Source of the DNA: Cycloclasticus pugetii PS-1
GTDB taxonomy: Bacteria; Pseudomonadota; Gammaproteobacteria; Methylococcales; Cycloclasticaceae
Length of the DNA: 64,000 nucleotides
Assembly: GCF_000384415.1 (NCBI RefSeq)
Contig: NZ_ARVU01000001.1
Span: forward strand, 186,001 to 250,000
Direction of reading: 5' to 3'
Positions 52,322 through 61,382 of this stretch are shown one piece after another. A model generated the notes under the pieces. That model was not told the origin of the DNA, made no database searches, and saw nothing but the letters and a program-made list of their open reading frames with translations. Both the position numbers and the translations under genes were made by a program. How positions within the stretch are numbered: position 1 is the first letter of the stretch; each line of letters begins with the position of its first letter.

Positions 52322-52825
52322 TTAAAGTTGTTGTTCGAGGTAAAGGGCTATTCTAGCGACTTTTTTTAGGGCTCGTACGGATAAAGTGGCACCAGAGATG
52401 CCATCGATATGTTTATCAAGTTGTTGATCTTGGTTGATGCCAACATTATCGAATTGGCGAGTAAAGAACGTGTGTTTAACTTCCCAGCCTCGTGATTCTC
52501 TAAAGGTTAATACTTTGAGTTGTTGTATTTTTCCACTCTCAATGACGACGCCGATAGTAATGGGTTTTTCTTTGCCAACTTCGTCAAGTATCCACGCTGT
52601 TTTTTCGCCATCTTGCCAATATTTTACGCGGATAAACGAAGGCTTATGTTGCAAAAACTGAGTGATGACTTCTTTCTTATCTTTCGTTAGCCAAACCGAT
52701 GATAAAGGGGGGGTGTTGCCTTCAAACACTTGATTGAGGAAAGCCTCAGGGGTCTGATAGACCCCTTTGGCGATGGCTGCTTGAAAGAAAAAAGCAGCGG
52801 CAAATAATAAGGCAATCCTTTTCAT
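52322..52825 (-). CDS. Exported FMN-binding domain protein
   Basis: This 167-aa protein has a signal peptide (cleavage near AIAKGV, residue 19) and an FMN-binding domain of the RnfG/NqrC type. The flavin attachment motif is DGISGATLS (about 140-148), where the Thr would carry covalent FMN. It probably passes electrons in the periplasm, likely from the PepSY membrane protein encoded next to it. Spacing to the upstream porin gene is 19 bp. Confidence 0.87.
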   Translation of the reverse strand: MKRIALLFAAAFFFQAAIAKGVYQTPEAFLNQVFEGNTPPLSSVWLTKDKKEVITQFLQHKPSFIRVKYWQDGEKTAWILDEVGKEKPITIGVVIESGKIQQLKVLTFRESRGWEVKHTFFTRQFDNVGINQDQQLDKHIDGISGATLSVRALKKVARIALYLEQQL

Positions 52826-52844
52826 GGGTTTTTAAGTAGACCGA

Positions 52845-54089
52845 TTAAAACTGATAGCCGATGCCGAGGTTAAGTCCATTTTGCTCTTTACCATCATCAT
52901 TATTTTGGTATTGATAGTCGGCTTTAATGACAACATCTTCATGTGGCCAGTAGTTTATACCAACGTCCCATTGTTCCTTTTCAGTATCTTTAGCGGTGCC
53001 AGAGTTGCTACCTGCATAATTATCCCATTGGTTGAATCGAGCAAATATACCAAATTTTTCAGATAAACGGAGAGATGGCTCAACGTAGAAACCTTCTTGT
53101 TTGTCAGCGCCGACTGCTTCAACAGCGTAACCATCAATATCCCAAGCAGCATATAGAGCCTTGACAGTGAAGGGGCCAGTAGACCAAATAGCATGGGTTT
53201 CAATTAAGTTACCGCTTTCTAGGCCTGCTACTAAGCCTTGACCCATGTTTTGTTGGTGTTGAGCTGATACTGCAAGTTCAAGACCTGGGATGCCAGTGTA
53301 CTTAATACGTGCGGTAGCAGCCGGATCATTCGCTTTTGCTTTGCTAACTTTTTGACGACCGCTGCGGATACTGAAACCATTATCAACATTAAGGCCAGAA
53401 TGGATATAAGCGTCATAGCTAAAGCCTGCGCCTAGTTCACCATGAGCACCTGCACCTGCTGCCCACCAAGTTGCTGGGATAATGTTTTTTTCGATGGGGT
53501 TACGTTCTGTGCCGTAAAAAGTAGGTGGCTCATGAGTTTCGTTGATAATACCGACAGGTAGTAAAAATAAACCGGCACGTGCGGTGTGGTTATCATTGAG
53601 GTCGAAGTCTATATACGCTTGTTCTAGTTCAACTTCACCGTCTTTGCCGTCTCCTGAAAGGCTATGTTCAAGCTCTAATTCTGAGAAAAAACGAATATCA
53701 TCGGTAAACTCATGGCCAAAAAATAGAACAAAACGGTGGAAGTCAATTTCATCTTTATCACTAGCACCACCTTTGCCTGAAAGGTTGTTGTAATGTAATT
53801 CACCATAACCGCCAATGCTGGTTTTGTCTGCCCAATCAGCTAGTTTTTGGATACCACTGGCACTGTCAGCAATAGATTCTGTCGCGATAACAGCAGCTTC
53901 TACCTTGTCGTTGGTTGTGGCAACAGCATCTCGCAATTGGGAGTTTTCTTGTTCTAATTGTTTATTTTTTGCTTCCAGTGCATCGAGCCTCTTAGCAAGG
54001 TCTTCAAGCGTTAATGCCGATGCCTGTGGGGCAGCAAGAACCCCCAACAAAAGCGCTAAGCTACCTGACTTTTTAATACTGTTTTTCAT
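52845..54089 (-). CDS. Porin with N-terminal coiled coil, iron-regulated candidate
   Basis: This 414-aa outer-membrane protein has a signal peptide (cleavage near ASALTL, residue 25) and a coiled coil (about 28-60, LAKRLDALEAKNKQLEQENS). A beta-barrel follows, with IGGYGELHYNN, RFVLFFGHEFTDDIRFFSELELEH, RAGLFLLPVGIINETHEPPTFYG and a terminal GIGYQF. It heads an operon with FMN-binding and PepSY proteins. A Fur-like box lies about 52-70 bp upstream. The transported solute is unknown. Confidence 0.88.
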   Translation of the reverse strand: MKNSIKKSGSLALLLGVLAAPQASALTLEDLAKRLDALEAKNKQLEQENSQLRDAVATTNDKVEAAVIATESIADSASGIQKLADWADKTSIGGYGELHYNNLSGKGGASDKDEIDFHRFVLFFGHEFTDDIRFFSELELEHSLSGDGKDGEVELEQAYIDFDLNDNHTARAGLFLLPVGIINETHEPPTFYGTERNPIEKNIIPATWWAAGAGAHGELGAGFSYDAYIHSGLNVDNGFSIRSGRQKVSKAKANDPAATARIKYTGIPGLELAVSAQHQQNMGQGLVAGLESGNLIETHAIWSTGPFTVKALYAAWDIDGYAVEAVGADKQEGFYVEPSLRLSEKFGIFARFNQWDNYAGSNSGTAKDTEKEQWDVGINYWPHEDVVIKADYQYQNNDDGKEQNGLNLGIGYQF

Positions 54090-54140
54090 GATAATCTTTT
54101 CTCTTAGAAAGTTAAAAATTAGGGTGAGAGGGAATCTTAA

Positions 54141-54159
54141 TACGAATCATTCTCATTAG
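54141..54159. promoter_or_regulatory. Fur-box-like site between porin operon and A-type Fe-S gene
   Basis: Read leftward, CTAATGAGAATGATTCGTA agrees with the Fur core TGATAAT-N-ATTATCA at about 10 of 14 informative positions. It lies 52 bp before the porin start and 96 bp before the IscA-like start, so iron may control either or both. Confidence 0.65.
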
Positions 54160-54254
54160 CAACCAAATAATTGTCTGCTTTAATAATTAACAGGCGGTTT
54201 GATGTCATTTCTCGTATAATGATGGGGTATAAATATATTTATAAGGAGTTAACG

Positions 54255-54644
54255 ATGGGTGCAGCAGGTTCATTTAATTCAGTTTTATCGGCAGCGGATA
54301 TCAATATTAGCGAGGCAGCTGGTGAAAAGCTTTCCGAGTTATTCGCAGAGGTGGGTGATGAAATGGATGCCATTCGTATTTTCGTATCAGGTGGTGGTTG
54401 TAGTGGCATGTCATATGGCATGACATTTTCTGATGAAAAAACACCTTATGATAGCGTATTAGATTCGGGTGATTATAAGGTGTATGTGGATTCAGTGGCC
54501 TTGAATTATATGCGTGGCGTTGAGATTGATTTTATTGATAAAGGCATGGGCGAAGCGAGTTTTGTTTTCAACAATGTGTTTGCGGCAACAGGCGGTTCAG
54601 GCGGCTGTGGTTCATGCGGCTCTTCTAGTGGCGGTTGCAGCTAA
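54255..54644 (+). CDS. A-type (IscA/HesB family) Fe-S carrier with unusual C-terminus
   Basis: This 129-aa protein has the HesB fold: ISEAAGEKLSELFAE, VSGGGCSGMSYGMTF (Cys 49) and a C-terminal GGCGSCGSSSGGCS. Normal A-type carriers end with CGCG, a C-x-C pair. Here Cys 118 and 121 are C-x2-C, with an extra Cys 128 and many Gly and Ser. It may bind Fe-S clusters or iron in a different way. The open frame extends to 54171, but AAGGAG (54242-54247) supports ATG 54255. No other isc or suf gene is adjacent. Confidence 0.85.
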   Translation: MGAAGSFNSVLSAADINISEAAGEKLSELFAEVGDEMDAIRIFVSGGGCSGMSYGMTFSDEKTPYDSVLDSGDYKVYVDSVALNYMRGVEIDFIDKGMGEASFVFNNVFAATGGSGGCGSCGSSSGGCS

Positions 54645-54732
54645 AAAACAGTCGGTCGTTTAAAGCTTAGAGGTGCCGCTTAGTTTTTAACGTTGTATCT
54701 GTTTTTTTATAAAGCGGCGCTGATTCTTAATT

Positions 54733-54764
54733 AAAAAACCTAAAGCTAGGCTTTAGGTTTTTTT
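54733..54764 (+). terminator. Intrinsic terminator after the IscA-like gene
   Basis: AAAAAACCTAAAG and CTTTAGGTTTTTT form a perfect 13-bp stem with a CTAGG loop (one further C-G pair possible) and a long T-run. Confidence 0.9.
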
Positions 54765-54918
54765 TTATGTTGGCTTCGAACTCGCTGCAACTTGTACGTT
54801 GGGCGGCTGGTTTTTACTGAGGGGTATCAAGGCTATAGGTTGTTTAATGCAGCCTATAGAAAGTTAGATAACGATTTAAAAAATAGCCATTTCTCAGTCT
54901 CGGGGTTAAGAGTGAATC

Positions 54919-55212
54919 TTATGAGTTTTTAGGCGGTGTCGTAGCCTCATGAAAACCAGCTGGAACATGCCCCATTTCACCTTCATTGAAGAAAAAGCCT
55001 TTCATGTGTTTCTCAATCACTTGAATGCTTTCCACATCCGCGGTACTTAAACCATTTTCATTGATAATCATTGATAAGCGCTCGAGCCATAATGCCCAGC
55101 CTTCTTTGGATACGTTTGCCAGAATGCGTTCACCTAGCTCACCTGGATGGGGAGCACTGTCTAAGGCTTCGGATTCGGTTTTAAGGACGACACATTGAAC
55201 GGTGTTAGTCAT
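54919..55212 (-). CDS. yggX: Fe(2+)-trafficking/oxidative-damage protection protein YggX
   Basis: This 97-aa protein has the YggX pattern VQCVVLKTESEAL, PHPGELGERILANVSKEGWALWLERLSMIINENGL and a C-terminal GEMGHVPAGF. YggX protects labile Fe-S enzymes and is linked to iron handling in the cytoplasm. Length is close to the E. coli protein (91 aa). It lies 60 bp behind hemJ on the same strand and near the Fur-linked region. Confidence 0.93.
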   Translation of the reverse strand: MTNTVQCVVLKTESEALDSAPHPGELGERILANVSKEGWALWLERLSMIINENGLSTADVESIQVIEKHMKGFFFNEGEMGHVPAGFHEATTPPKNS

Positions 55213-55272
55213 AAATAGGCTCTGGAGTTAATTTGAAAAAGATTATACAAGGCTTAATACGGAAGTGCAGGT

Positions 55273-55695
55273 CTAAAAAGGTTTAACTGTCGCCAAAATT
55301 ACAATGCCAACCAAAAATAACACGGGTAATTCATTCATCCAACGAAAGTACACGTGGCCATGTTTATTACGATCGTGCTTAAAATCAAGTAGCCACTTGC
55401 CACAATAAACATGGTAAATACACAGTAATGCAATTAATGTTAATTTTACATGCAGCCAACCTGATTGGCCAAACGCAGCCCAGGCATAGTCTGTCAGCAT
55501 TAAGATGCCAAAAAGCAGGGTAAGGACCAGCCCCGGTGTCATGATGCCAAAGTATAATTTTCGTTCCATCAGTTTGAAACGCTTGTTGCTGGTCTCATCA
55601 TCGCTCATGGCGTGATAGACAAATAAGCGAGGCAGGTAGAATAGGCCAGCAAACCAGGTGACCATGAATATCATATGTAGCGCTTTGTACCACAT
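55273..55695 (-). CDS. hemJ: Protoporphyrinogen oxidase HemJ (CopD-like family)
   Basis: This 140-aa membrane protein has four helices. MWYKALHMIFMVTWFAGLFYLPRLFVYHA carries the conserved His and RLFVYH features of HemJ. HVKLTLIALLCIYHVYCGKWL and RWMNELPVLFLVGIVILAT follow. It oxidises protoporphyrinogen IX in haem synthesis. Its start overlaps the stop of the TlpA-like gene (TAATG), so translation is coupled. Haem supply fits the many cytochrome genes of this chromosome. Confidence 0.92.
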   Translation of the reverse strand: MWYKALHMIFMVTWFAGLFYLPRLFVYHAMSDDETSNKRFKLMERKLYFGIMTPGLVLTLLFGILMLTDYAWAAFGQSGWLHVKLTLIALLCIYHVYCGKWLLDFKHDRNKHGHVYFRWMNELPVLFLVGIVILATVKPF

Positions 55696-56213
55696 TAGCT
55701 TTTAGCCAATAATTTATCGAGCTGTTTTCGCATCTTTTCCTCATCGAACAGCCCAAGCTTGTGTAAGGCGATAGTTGAATCGGGTGCGACTAAAAAGGTA
55801 GTCGGTGTTAAACGAACATTACCAAAAGCTTTCGCGACATCGCCTTTCGGGTCTAAAGCAATAGTGTATGGAAGAGACTTCGCCTGTGTCATCGCGATAA
55901 CATGCTCTGGGCGATCATGCTTCATAGCAATAGCGATAATAGACACACCTTTATCAGCATAATCTGCATGGATCGCTTTTAAATGAGGTATTTCTTTAAT
56001 ACAGCTAGGGCAATCGGTGGCCCAAAACGTGATTAAAGCAGGTTTGCCATTGAGTGAGGTGGTGGCAATTTCTTCTCCGTTTATGGTGCTTATTGAAATG
56101 TCAGGAACCTGATTGATGGCGCCGCTATTGAAATACACCAAACCGGCAAAACCAATCAGTAAGATGGCTAATATAAATTGGAAGGATTTATTTTTGTTCA
56201 TTGGGTTTTGCAC
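55695..56213 (-). CDS. TlpA/ResA-like membrane-anchored thioredoxin
   Basis: This 172-aa protein has an N-terminal anchor (FQFILAILLIGFAGLVYFN) and a periplasmic thioredoxin domain. The active site is FWATDCPSCIKEIPHL (CPSC), and the cis-Pro region is VRLTPTTFLVAPDS. It probably reduces disulfides in the periplasm, perhaps of apocytochromes, or supports copper centre assembly. It overlaps the ClC gene upstream by 26 bp and hemJ downstream. Confidence 0.9.
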   Translation of the reverse strand: MQNPMNKNKSFQFILAILLIGFAGLVYFNSGAINQVPDISISTINGEEIATTSLNGKPALITFWATDCPSCIKEIPHLKAIHADYADKGVSIIAIAMKHDRPEHVIAMTQAKSLPYTIALDPKGDVAKAFGNVRLTPTTFLVAPDSTIALHKLGLFDEEKMRKQLDKLLAKS

Positions 56214-57480
56214 TAAGGTAGTTTTGAGTTAACCCTTGATATAAAGCTATAGGGCAAATTAGTTTAGATGTTCCGTTGGCAATAAAGGCTGTAGCCATCA
56301 TTGGCAATAATAAATCATGTGAGTTAGTCATCTCCATAATAATGACAAAGGATGTTAACGGTGCTTGTAACATGCCTGAAAAATAACCTGTCATGCCTAA
56401 AAGAATGACAACTGAGACAGGGGCAATTGGCAGCCACTCAGCTAGGTTGGCTCCAATGCCTGCGCCAACCGAAAGGGATGGTACAAAAATACCAGCAGGA
56501 ATGCCAATAAAAAAGGTGGCTATACTGGCGAGCATTCGCATCAAAGGGTATTCAGATGACATGCTTTGAGCATTGAATAGATAGTTTTTAGTTTCTTGGT
56601 AGCCCGTCCCTGCAGTTGCACCCTCAGACAGGTAGTTAAGAATAGAAATAATGATGCCGCAAATAAAGGCAATTTTAAGGGGTGATAAGTAGTTTATAGA
56701 TTTTAAAAAAGGCCCGCCTTTAAGAAGGATTAAACTAAAAAGGCCGCCCATAAACCCAGTAGCAATACCGCAGACAGGAATGATGAGCCAAGCTTTTCCC
56801 CAAGGAAAGGATGTTGGATAGTTGTCCAAAAACACATATTGCCCATGGAGAATTAAGGCCGTAGCACCGGCAAAAATAACGGCAGTGATAATGAGCCCAC
56901 TGGTTTTCTCCTCAAGTGAGCGCCCCATTTCTTCGATGGCAAATACAATGCCAGCCAATGGGACACTAAAAAGTGCTGCAAAACCGGCGGAGCTGCCAGC
57001 TAAAATGAGTCCGCGTTCTAAATAATGAGGTCCAAAGTTAGCAAACCGCCCAAAGTAAGTCATCAAGGCGGCGCCAATGTGTATAGCTGGCCCACCTAAA
57101 CCAACAGAAGCGCCGGCAAAAATACCGCCAATACTAAGGAATAGTTTACCAACAAGGATTCGAAAGCTAAGTAGTGGTTTGTTAAGGCCGGCTTCTGAAG
57201 GTTCAAGCGCTGCTTTAACTTGCGGGACACCGCTACGTTCTGAGCCAGGAAAAAAAGTAAAGGTGACCCAAGCAAGAAAAGTAAGGAGGATAGGTGTAAA
57301 TAAAAAGCTGTAGATCAAGTATTTTTGATGCAGCTCTCTAAATAATGTGCTGACCAATTCACTTCCGAAAGTTAAAGCGACCGATGACAAGCCTACAAAA
57401 ATAGCGCCTAACCAGAAAACAAGGTGAGTTTTCCAAGCAGAGAAAAGCGTAAAAATTTGCTGAACGTTGGGGTTTGCCAT
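56188..57480 (-). CDS. ClC-family chloride channel/transporter lacking the gating glutamate
   Basis: This 430-aa membrane protein has the ClC anion-site segments RSGVPQVKAAL (SGVP at 83-86), GASVGLGGPAIHIGA and GIPAGIFVPSLSVGAG. EEM (183-185) corresponds to the internal proton glutamate region, and a late ALYQGL carries the Tyr. The normal G-(R/K)-E-G-P reads G-L-G-G-P. So residue 129 (codon 57094-57096, GGT) is Gly where the gating Glu should be. A passive or uncoupled anion pathway is therefore likely. It overlaps the TlpA-like gene by 26 bp. Confidence 0.9.
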   Translation of the reverse strand: MANPNVQQIFTLFSAWKTHLVFWLGAIFVGLSSVALTFGSELVSTLFRELHQKYLIYSFLFTPILLTFLAWVTFTFFPGSERSGVPQVKAALEPSEAGLNKPLLSFRILVGKLFLSIGGIFAGASVGLGGPAIHIGAALMTYFGRFANFGPHYLERGLILAGSSAGFAALFSVPLAGIVFAIEEMGRSLEEKTSGLIITAVIFAGATALILHGQYVFLDNYPTSFPWGKAWLIIPVCGIATGFMGGLFSLILLKGGPFLKSINYLSPLKIAFICGIIISILNYLSEGATAGTGYQETKNYLFNAQSMSSEYPLMRMLASIATFFIGIPAGIFVPSLSVGAGIGANLAEWLPIAPVSVVILLGMTGYFSGMLQAPLTSFVIIMEMTNSHDLLLPMMATAFIANGTSKLICPIALYQGLTQNYLSAKPNEQK

Positions 57481-57552
57481 TCGACTAAGTATATCAGACG
57501 ATGCTAGTGTAAAATGTGCTGATAATAAGGATTAATATAAAGAGGCAGAAGT

Positions 57553-58584
57553 GTGATAAAAGCAGGTATTGTAGGTGGAACGGGTTATACCGGTGTGGAG
57601 TTGCTCCGGTTGCTAGCGATACATCCACAGGTGGATGTTCAGGTAGTAACATCGCGGGCCGAAAAGGGTTTGCGTGTTGATGCTGTGTACCCAAATTTAC
57701 GCGGGTTTAATGATTTATGCTTTGTTGCCCCGGTTGTTGAAAATTTAACAGCATGCGATGTTGTGTTTTTTGCAACACCTAATGCGACAGCTATGACGAT
57801 GGCGAAAGAGTTATTGGCTGCTGATGTCAAACTAATAGATTTATCAGCTGATTTTAGGTTGAAAGATGTTGCGGTTTGGGAAAAGTGGTATGGCGCTAAA
57901 CATGCTTGCCCAAAACTACTTGAGCAGGCAGTGTATGGCTTGCCTGAAACAAATCGAGAGTTGATTAAACGTGCAGATTTGGTAGCTAACCCTGGCTGCT
58001 ATCCAACGGCTACGCAGTTAGGTTTTTTACCGCTTCTTAAGGCAAATGTTATTGAAAGCTCAATGTTGATTGCCGATGCGAAATCAGGCGTGAGTGGAGC
58101 TGGTCGTTCTGCCAGTGTTGTCGGTTTAATGAGTGAAAGTGGTGAAAGTTTTAAAGCATACGGTGTTCCGGGGCACCGACATTTACCTGAAATTTCTCAA
58201 GAATTGAGTCATCTGTCTGCATCACCGGTTTCGCTAACATTTACACCTCATTTAGTGCCAATGATTCGAGGGATACATGCCACGTTGTATGCGCCGCTAA
58301 AAGAAACGGGGATTAACTTGCAAGATTTGTTTGAGACGTTTTATGCTGATGAGCCCTTTGTCGATGTATTACCTAGTGGTGCGCATCCGGATACAGGTGA
58401 TGTCCGTGGCACAAACCGTTGTCAAATCGCTGTACATCAGCCTCAAGGTGGGCAGGTTGTTACCGTATTGTCGGTGATTGATAATTTAGTGAAAGGGGCT
58501 TCAGGGCAAGCTGTTCATAATATGAACATTATGTTTGGCTTGGATGAAAAAACGGGCCTAGATCAAGTAGGTTTATACCCCTAA
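57553..58584 (+). CDS. argC: N-acetyl-gamma-glutamyl-phosphate reductase
   Basis: ArgC reduces N-acetylglutamyl phosphate in arginine synthesis with NADPH. The 343-aa product has the NADP motif [14 protein letters not shown] (about 8-21) and the active-site Cys in [13 protein letters not shown] (near 153). [12 protein letters not shown] carries the catalytic His. Length is typical of the longer ArgC form. The start is GTG at 57553 with AGAGG (57541-57545). argC-DUF6776-bactofilin-erpA order follows that of Pseudomonas. Confidence 0.96.
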   Translation: MIKAGIVGGTGYTGVELLRLLAIHPQVDVQVVTSRAEKGLRVDAVYPNLRGFNDLCFVAPVVENLTACDVVFFATPNATAMTMAKELLAADVKLIDLSADFRLKDVAVWEKWYGAKHACPKLLEQAVYGLPETNRELIKRADLVANPGCYPTATQLGFLPLLKANVIESSMLIADAKSGVSGAGRSASVVGLMSESGESFKAYGVPGHRHLPEISQELSHLSASPVSLTFTPHLVPMIRGIHATLYAPLKETGINLQDLFETFYADEPFVDVLPSGAHPDTGDVRGTNRCQIAVHQPQGGQVVTVLSVIDNLVKGASGQAVHNMNIMFGLDEKTGLDQVGLYP

Positions 58585-58602
58585 ATAGTATAGGTGCTTT
58601 TA

Positions 58603-59322
58603 ATGGTTCGTCACCAATGTCCACACCCTTATCATCAAACGCAGCGCAGGCGGTTAATCGAAAAAACGGCGTTGTTTATTGTTATTGTGCTGCTGGCATT
58701 GTTTTTTGTTTTAGGGCGACTATCGGTTAAAGATGTTAAACAATATCAAGCCGATAATGCTCGATTAAAAGAATCTGTTGTTAAGTTAACGAAGGCAAAC
58801 AAAGCTCTTGTGAAACGGCTCGACTTTATTGAAAGCTCGAAGGTAATCGATGCGCAGTCTCAAAAAGATGCAAGAAAATCATTGGTTAAGCTGCACGAAG
58901 AATTAAGCGATACAAAGGAGCAGTTGGCTTTTTATCAGCGGGTTGTGGCACCAGAAACGTTAATTAAGGGGCTATATATTGATAGTTTTGATATCAGGCC
59001 GCTCGATGAAAAAGGTGGTTATGACTATGAACTAGTGTTGGCCCAAGGCACGAGCCAGAAACAAGTGATTAAAGGCCAATATACGTTTTCAATAGTAGGT
59101 GACTGGCAGGGGGAAGAAAAGGAGTTCCTGCTAGAGGATTTGTCTATAGAAGGATTGAAGTCTGGTAATTTTTCTTTTAGGTATTATGAGTTGCTAACAG
59201 GTGAAATTAAGTTACCGATTGGATTTATACCTAAGACAGTAAGCATGATTATTAACCGCTCGAAAAAAGGCTCCAAGCCAATGCAAGAGCAGTGGCTTTG
59301 GCAAGAGGTCGTTAGTGGCTAA
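58603..59322 (+). CDS. DUF6776-type membrane protein with coiled coil
   Basis: This 239-aa protein has one membrane helix (about 25-45, ALFIVIVLLALFFVLGRLSV). A coiled coil (about 50-110) and a beta-rich C-terminal domain follow (KGLYIDSFDIRPLDEKGGYDYELVLAQG...). This matches the unnamed protein encoded between argC and bactofilin in pseudomonads (DUF6776). An in-frame GTG at 58594 exists; ATG 58603 has AGG upstream and is preferred. It lies 18 bp after argC. A link to bactofilin or cell-wall work is inferred only from neighbours. Confidence 0.78.
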   Translation: MVRHQCPHPYHQTQRRRLIEKTALFIVIVLLALFFVLGRLSVKDVKQYQADNARLKESVVKLTKANKALVKRLDFIESSKVIDAQSQKDARKSLVKLHEELSDTKEQLAFYQRVVAPETLIKGLYIDSFDIRPLDEKGGYDYELVLAQGTSQKQVIKGQYTFSIVGDWQGEEKEFLLEDLSIEGLKSGNFSFRYYELLTGEIKLPIGFIPKTVSMIINRSKKGSKPMQEQWLWQEVVSG

Positions 59323-59402
59323 AGGTTGAGAATTAGGAGCTAACGCCTATCTGGGATAGACTAGTATGCTAAATTAAAGAAATAAAGTTAGAGGTTGAAA
59401 GA

Positions 59403-59837
59403 ATGTTTTCTTCAAATACAAAAAAATTGAAAGAGATTAATACCACTAATGTATCCACTATTATTGGGGAGGGTACGGTTGTTCAAGGAGATATTGTTTA
59501 CACTGGTGGGCTGCATATTGATGGTCGCGTTGTCGGAAATGTATCGGCGGAAAACGGTTCAACTGCAACGCTTACGTTGAGTAAGCTGGGTGCTATACAT
59601 GGGAATGTTAATGTTCCTATAGTCGTTCTTGATGGAGAGGTTCAAGGTGATGTGATAGCGTCCGAAAGGGTGCAAATGATTGCTAATTCTCGAGTGACAG
59701 GCAATGTTCAATATAACTTAATTGAAATGGAAGTAGGGGCAGAGGTGAATGGTCAACTCGTGCGCCAGCAAGATGCGGCTTCCAATATAACAGCTATCGG
59801 TTTGCAAGAAGAACCTGTGCAAGACGAACTTTCTTAA
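59403..59837 (+). CDS. Bactofilin
   Basis: This 144-aa protein polymerises into cytoskeletal filaments at the membrane. The beta-helical core shows the usual hydrophobic-Gly periodicity: TIIGEGTVVQGDIVYTGGLHIDGRVVGNVSA, LSKLGAIHGNVNVPIVVLDGEVQGDVIASERVQM, SRVTGNVQYNLIEMEVGAEVNGQLV. Bactofilins often guide cell shape by placing M23 peptidases. A MepM-type peptidase is encoded 1.5 kb further on, which supports that idea. Confidence 0.93.
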   Translation: MFSSNTKKLKEINTTNVSTIIGEGTVVQGDIVYTGGLHIDGRVVGNVSAENGSTATLTLSKLGAIHGNVNVPIVVLDGEVQGDVIASERVQMIANSRVTGNVQYNLIEMEVGAEVNGQLVRQQDAASNITAIGLQEEPVQDELS

Positions 59838-59891
59838 TTGAAAGTGTACTAACCGTATAGTGAATAAATTTTAAATAAAGAGGCTCTAAAT

Positions 59892-60239
59892 ATGACAACA
59901 TTTGTTGCAGAAGCGGATATTAATTTCACAGACAGTGCGGCACAAAAAGTGGCTGAGCTGATTAAAGAAGAAGGTAACCCCGAGTTGAAACTTCGGGTAT
60001 ATATTTCTGGTGGTGGTTGCTCGGGTTTTCAATACGGTTTCACCTTTGATGAAACCATGGCTGAAGATGACTTTGGCATAGAAAAAGATGGTGTCGTTGT
60101 AGTGATAGACCCAATGAGTTACCAGTACCTTGAAAAAGCAGAAGTTGATTATAAAGAAGACCTACAAGGTTCGCAGTTTGTTATTCGTAACCCAAATGCA
60201 ACAACAACTTGTGGTTGTGGCTCATCATTTGCAGCATAG
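59892..60239 (+). CDS. erpA: Iron-sulfur cluster insertion protein ErpA
   Basis: This 115-aa A-type carrier has the three ligand cysteines: Cys 43 in [14 protein letters not shown], and Cys 107 and 109 in TTCGCGSS. It delivers [4Fe-4S] or [2Fe-2S] clusters to apoproteins, including those of isoprenoid synthesis and respiration. Its standard C-x-C ending contrasts with the C-x2-C ending of the second A-type protein at 54255. It is 54 bp behind the bactofilin gene. Confidence 0.96.
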   Translation: MTTFVAEADINFTDSAAQKVAELIKEEGNPELKLRVYISGGGCSGFQYGFTFDETMAEDDFGIEKDGVVVVIDPMSYQYLEKAEVDYKEDLQGSQFVIRNPNATTTCGCGSSFAA

Positions 60240-60275
60240 AAACCTGTTGCTTTATTAGTTACTAAGTTATTCAGT

Positions 60276-61376
60276 TTAAGCGGGGTAAATAGAGCCCAAA
60301 ATAACGGCTTTATCGGCCCCGGTAACCGATGGCAGGTTACCAGTTTTTCCCTCAAGCGCCCGTTTAGCAAGCCATGCAAAGGCACTGGCCTCTACCCAAT
60401 CAGGGTGAAGGCCGTGAGCCTCCGTTGAATCAATAGGTAGCTCAATTAAATGGCGAAGCCTTGTCATTAAATAGTCATTATGTACGCCGCCGCCGCAAAC
60501 TAAGACGTTATCAACGCCTGGGAGTTGCGTTAGGCTTTTTGCAATGCACTGGGCCGTTAATTCGCATAAGGACGTCAGCGTGTCGATCGTACTGCCGGGG
60601 TGTCGCTCTAAGTGTGAAGCCAGCCAGTTAAGGTTGAAATATTCAGGCCCTGTGCTTTTAGGGTAAGGTCTTGCGAAGTATGGGTCGTCCATCATGCTGT
60701 TGAGGAGGGGGGTATTAATACGTCCAGCTTTGGATAACTGTCCGCAATGGTCATAGGGTCTTTCAAAGTGCTGCTGACACCATTGGTTCATTAGTGTGTT
60801 TCCAGGGCCGCAATCAAATCCAATAATAATGTTAGTTTGGTCTTTATTAAGATAGCTGACGTTCGAAATACCACCAATATTGATAATCGCTTGATTATCG
60901 TGCGCTGATTGAAAAATAGCTTGGTGAAAAGTAGGCACTAACGGAGCGCCCTGACCACCTGCTGCAATATCGCGTCGTCTAAAGTCTGCCACAACAGTAA
61001 TTCCAGTTTCTTCAGCAATACGGTTGGCATCACCAATTTGCAGAGTAAAAGGCGGGGTGCTATTAGGGCTATGGTGTATCGTCTGCCCGTGTGAGCCAAT
61101 AGCAACGATGTCGTGAGGGCTTAGGCTTGTATTGTGTAGCGTGTCTTGCACGCATTGAGCGTAGAATTTGCCAAGCTGGGCATCTAATGTCCCGAGTGCC
61201 TCATAAGAGATGTGAGTTTGCCCGCAGGCGGCTGTTATATCGGCTAATAATACAGCTGGGTATGGCTTATAGTAACTTGAGAAAAGACTTGGCTTGTCAT
61301 TGCTAAAATCAACAATAGCAATGTCGACACCATCTAAACTGGTGCCTGACATGATGCCGATATACAGTTGTTTCAC
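60276..61376 (-). CDS. anmK: Anhydro-N-acetylmuramic acid kinase
   Basis: AnmK recycles cell-wall sugar by phosphorylating and opening 1,6-anhydro-MurNAc. The 366-aa product has the ASKHA ATPase motifs MSGTSLDGVDIAIVDF, VADFRRRDIAAGGQGAPLVP, IINIGGISNVSYL and CGGGVHNDYLM. It lies 6 bp behind the mepM-like gene on the same strand. A peptidoglycan hydrolase and a recycling kinase in one operon make functional sense. Confidence 0.95.
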   Translation of the reverse strand: MKQLYIGIMSGTSLDGVDIAIVDFSNDKPSLFSSYYKPYPAVLLADITAACGQTHISYEALGTLDAQLGKFYAQCVQDTLHNTSLSPHDIVAIGSHGQTIHHSPNSTPPFTLQIGDANRIAEETGITVVADFRRRDIAAGGQGAPLVPTFHQAIFQSAHDNQAIINIGGISNVSYLNKDQTNIIIGFDCGPGNTLMNQWCQQHFERPYDHCGQLSKAGRINTPLLNSMMDDPYFARPYPKSTGPEYFNLNWLASHLERHPGSTIDTLTSLCELTAQCIAKSLTQLPGVDNVLVCGGGVHNDYLMTRLRHLIELPIDSTEAHGLHPDWVEASAFAWLAKRALEGKTGNLPSVTGADKAVILGSIYPA

Positions 61377-61382
61377 GCTGTT

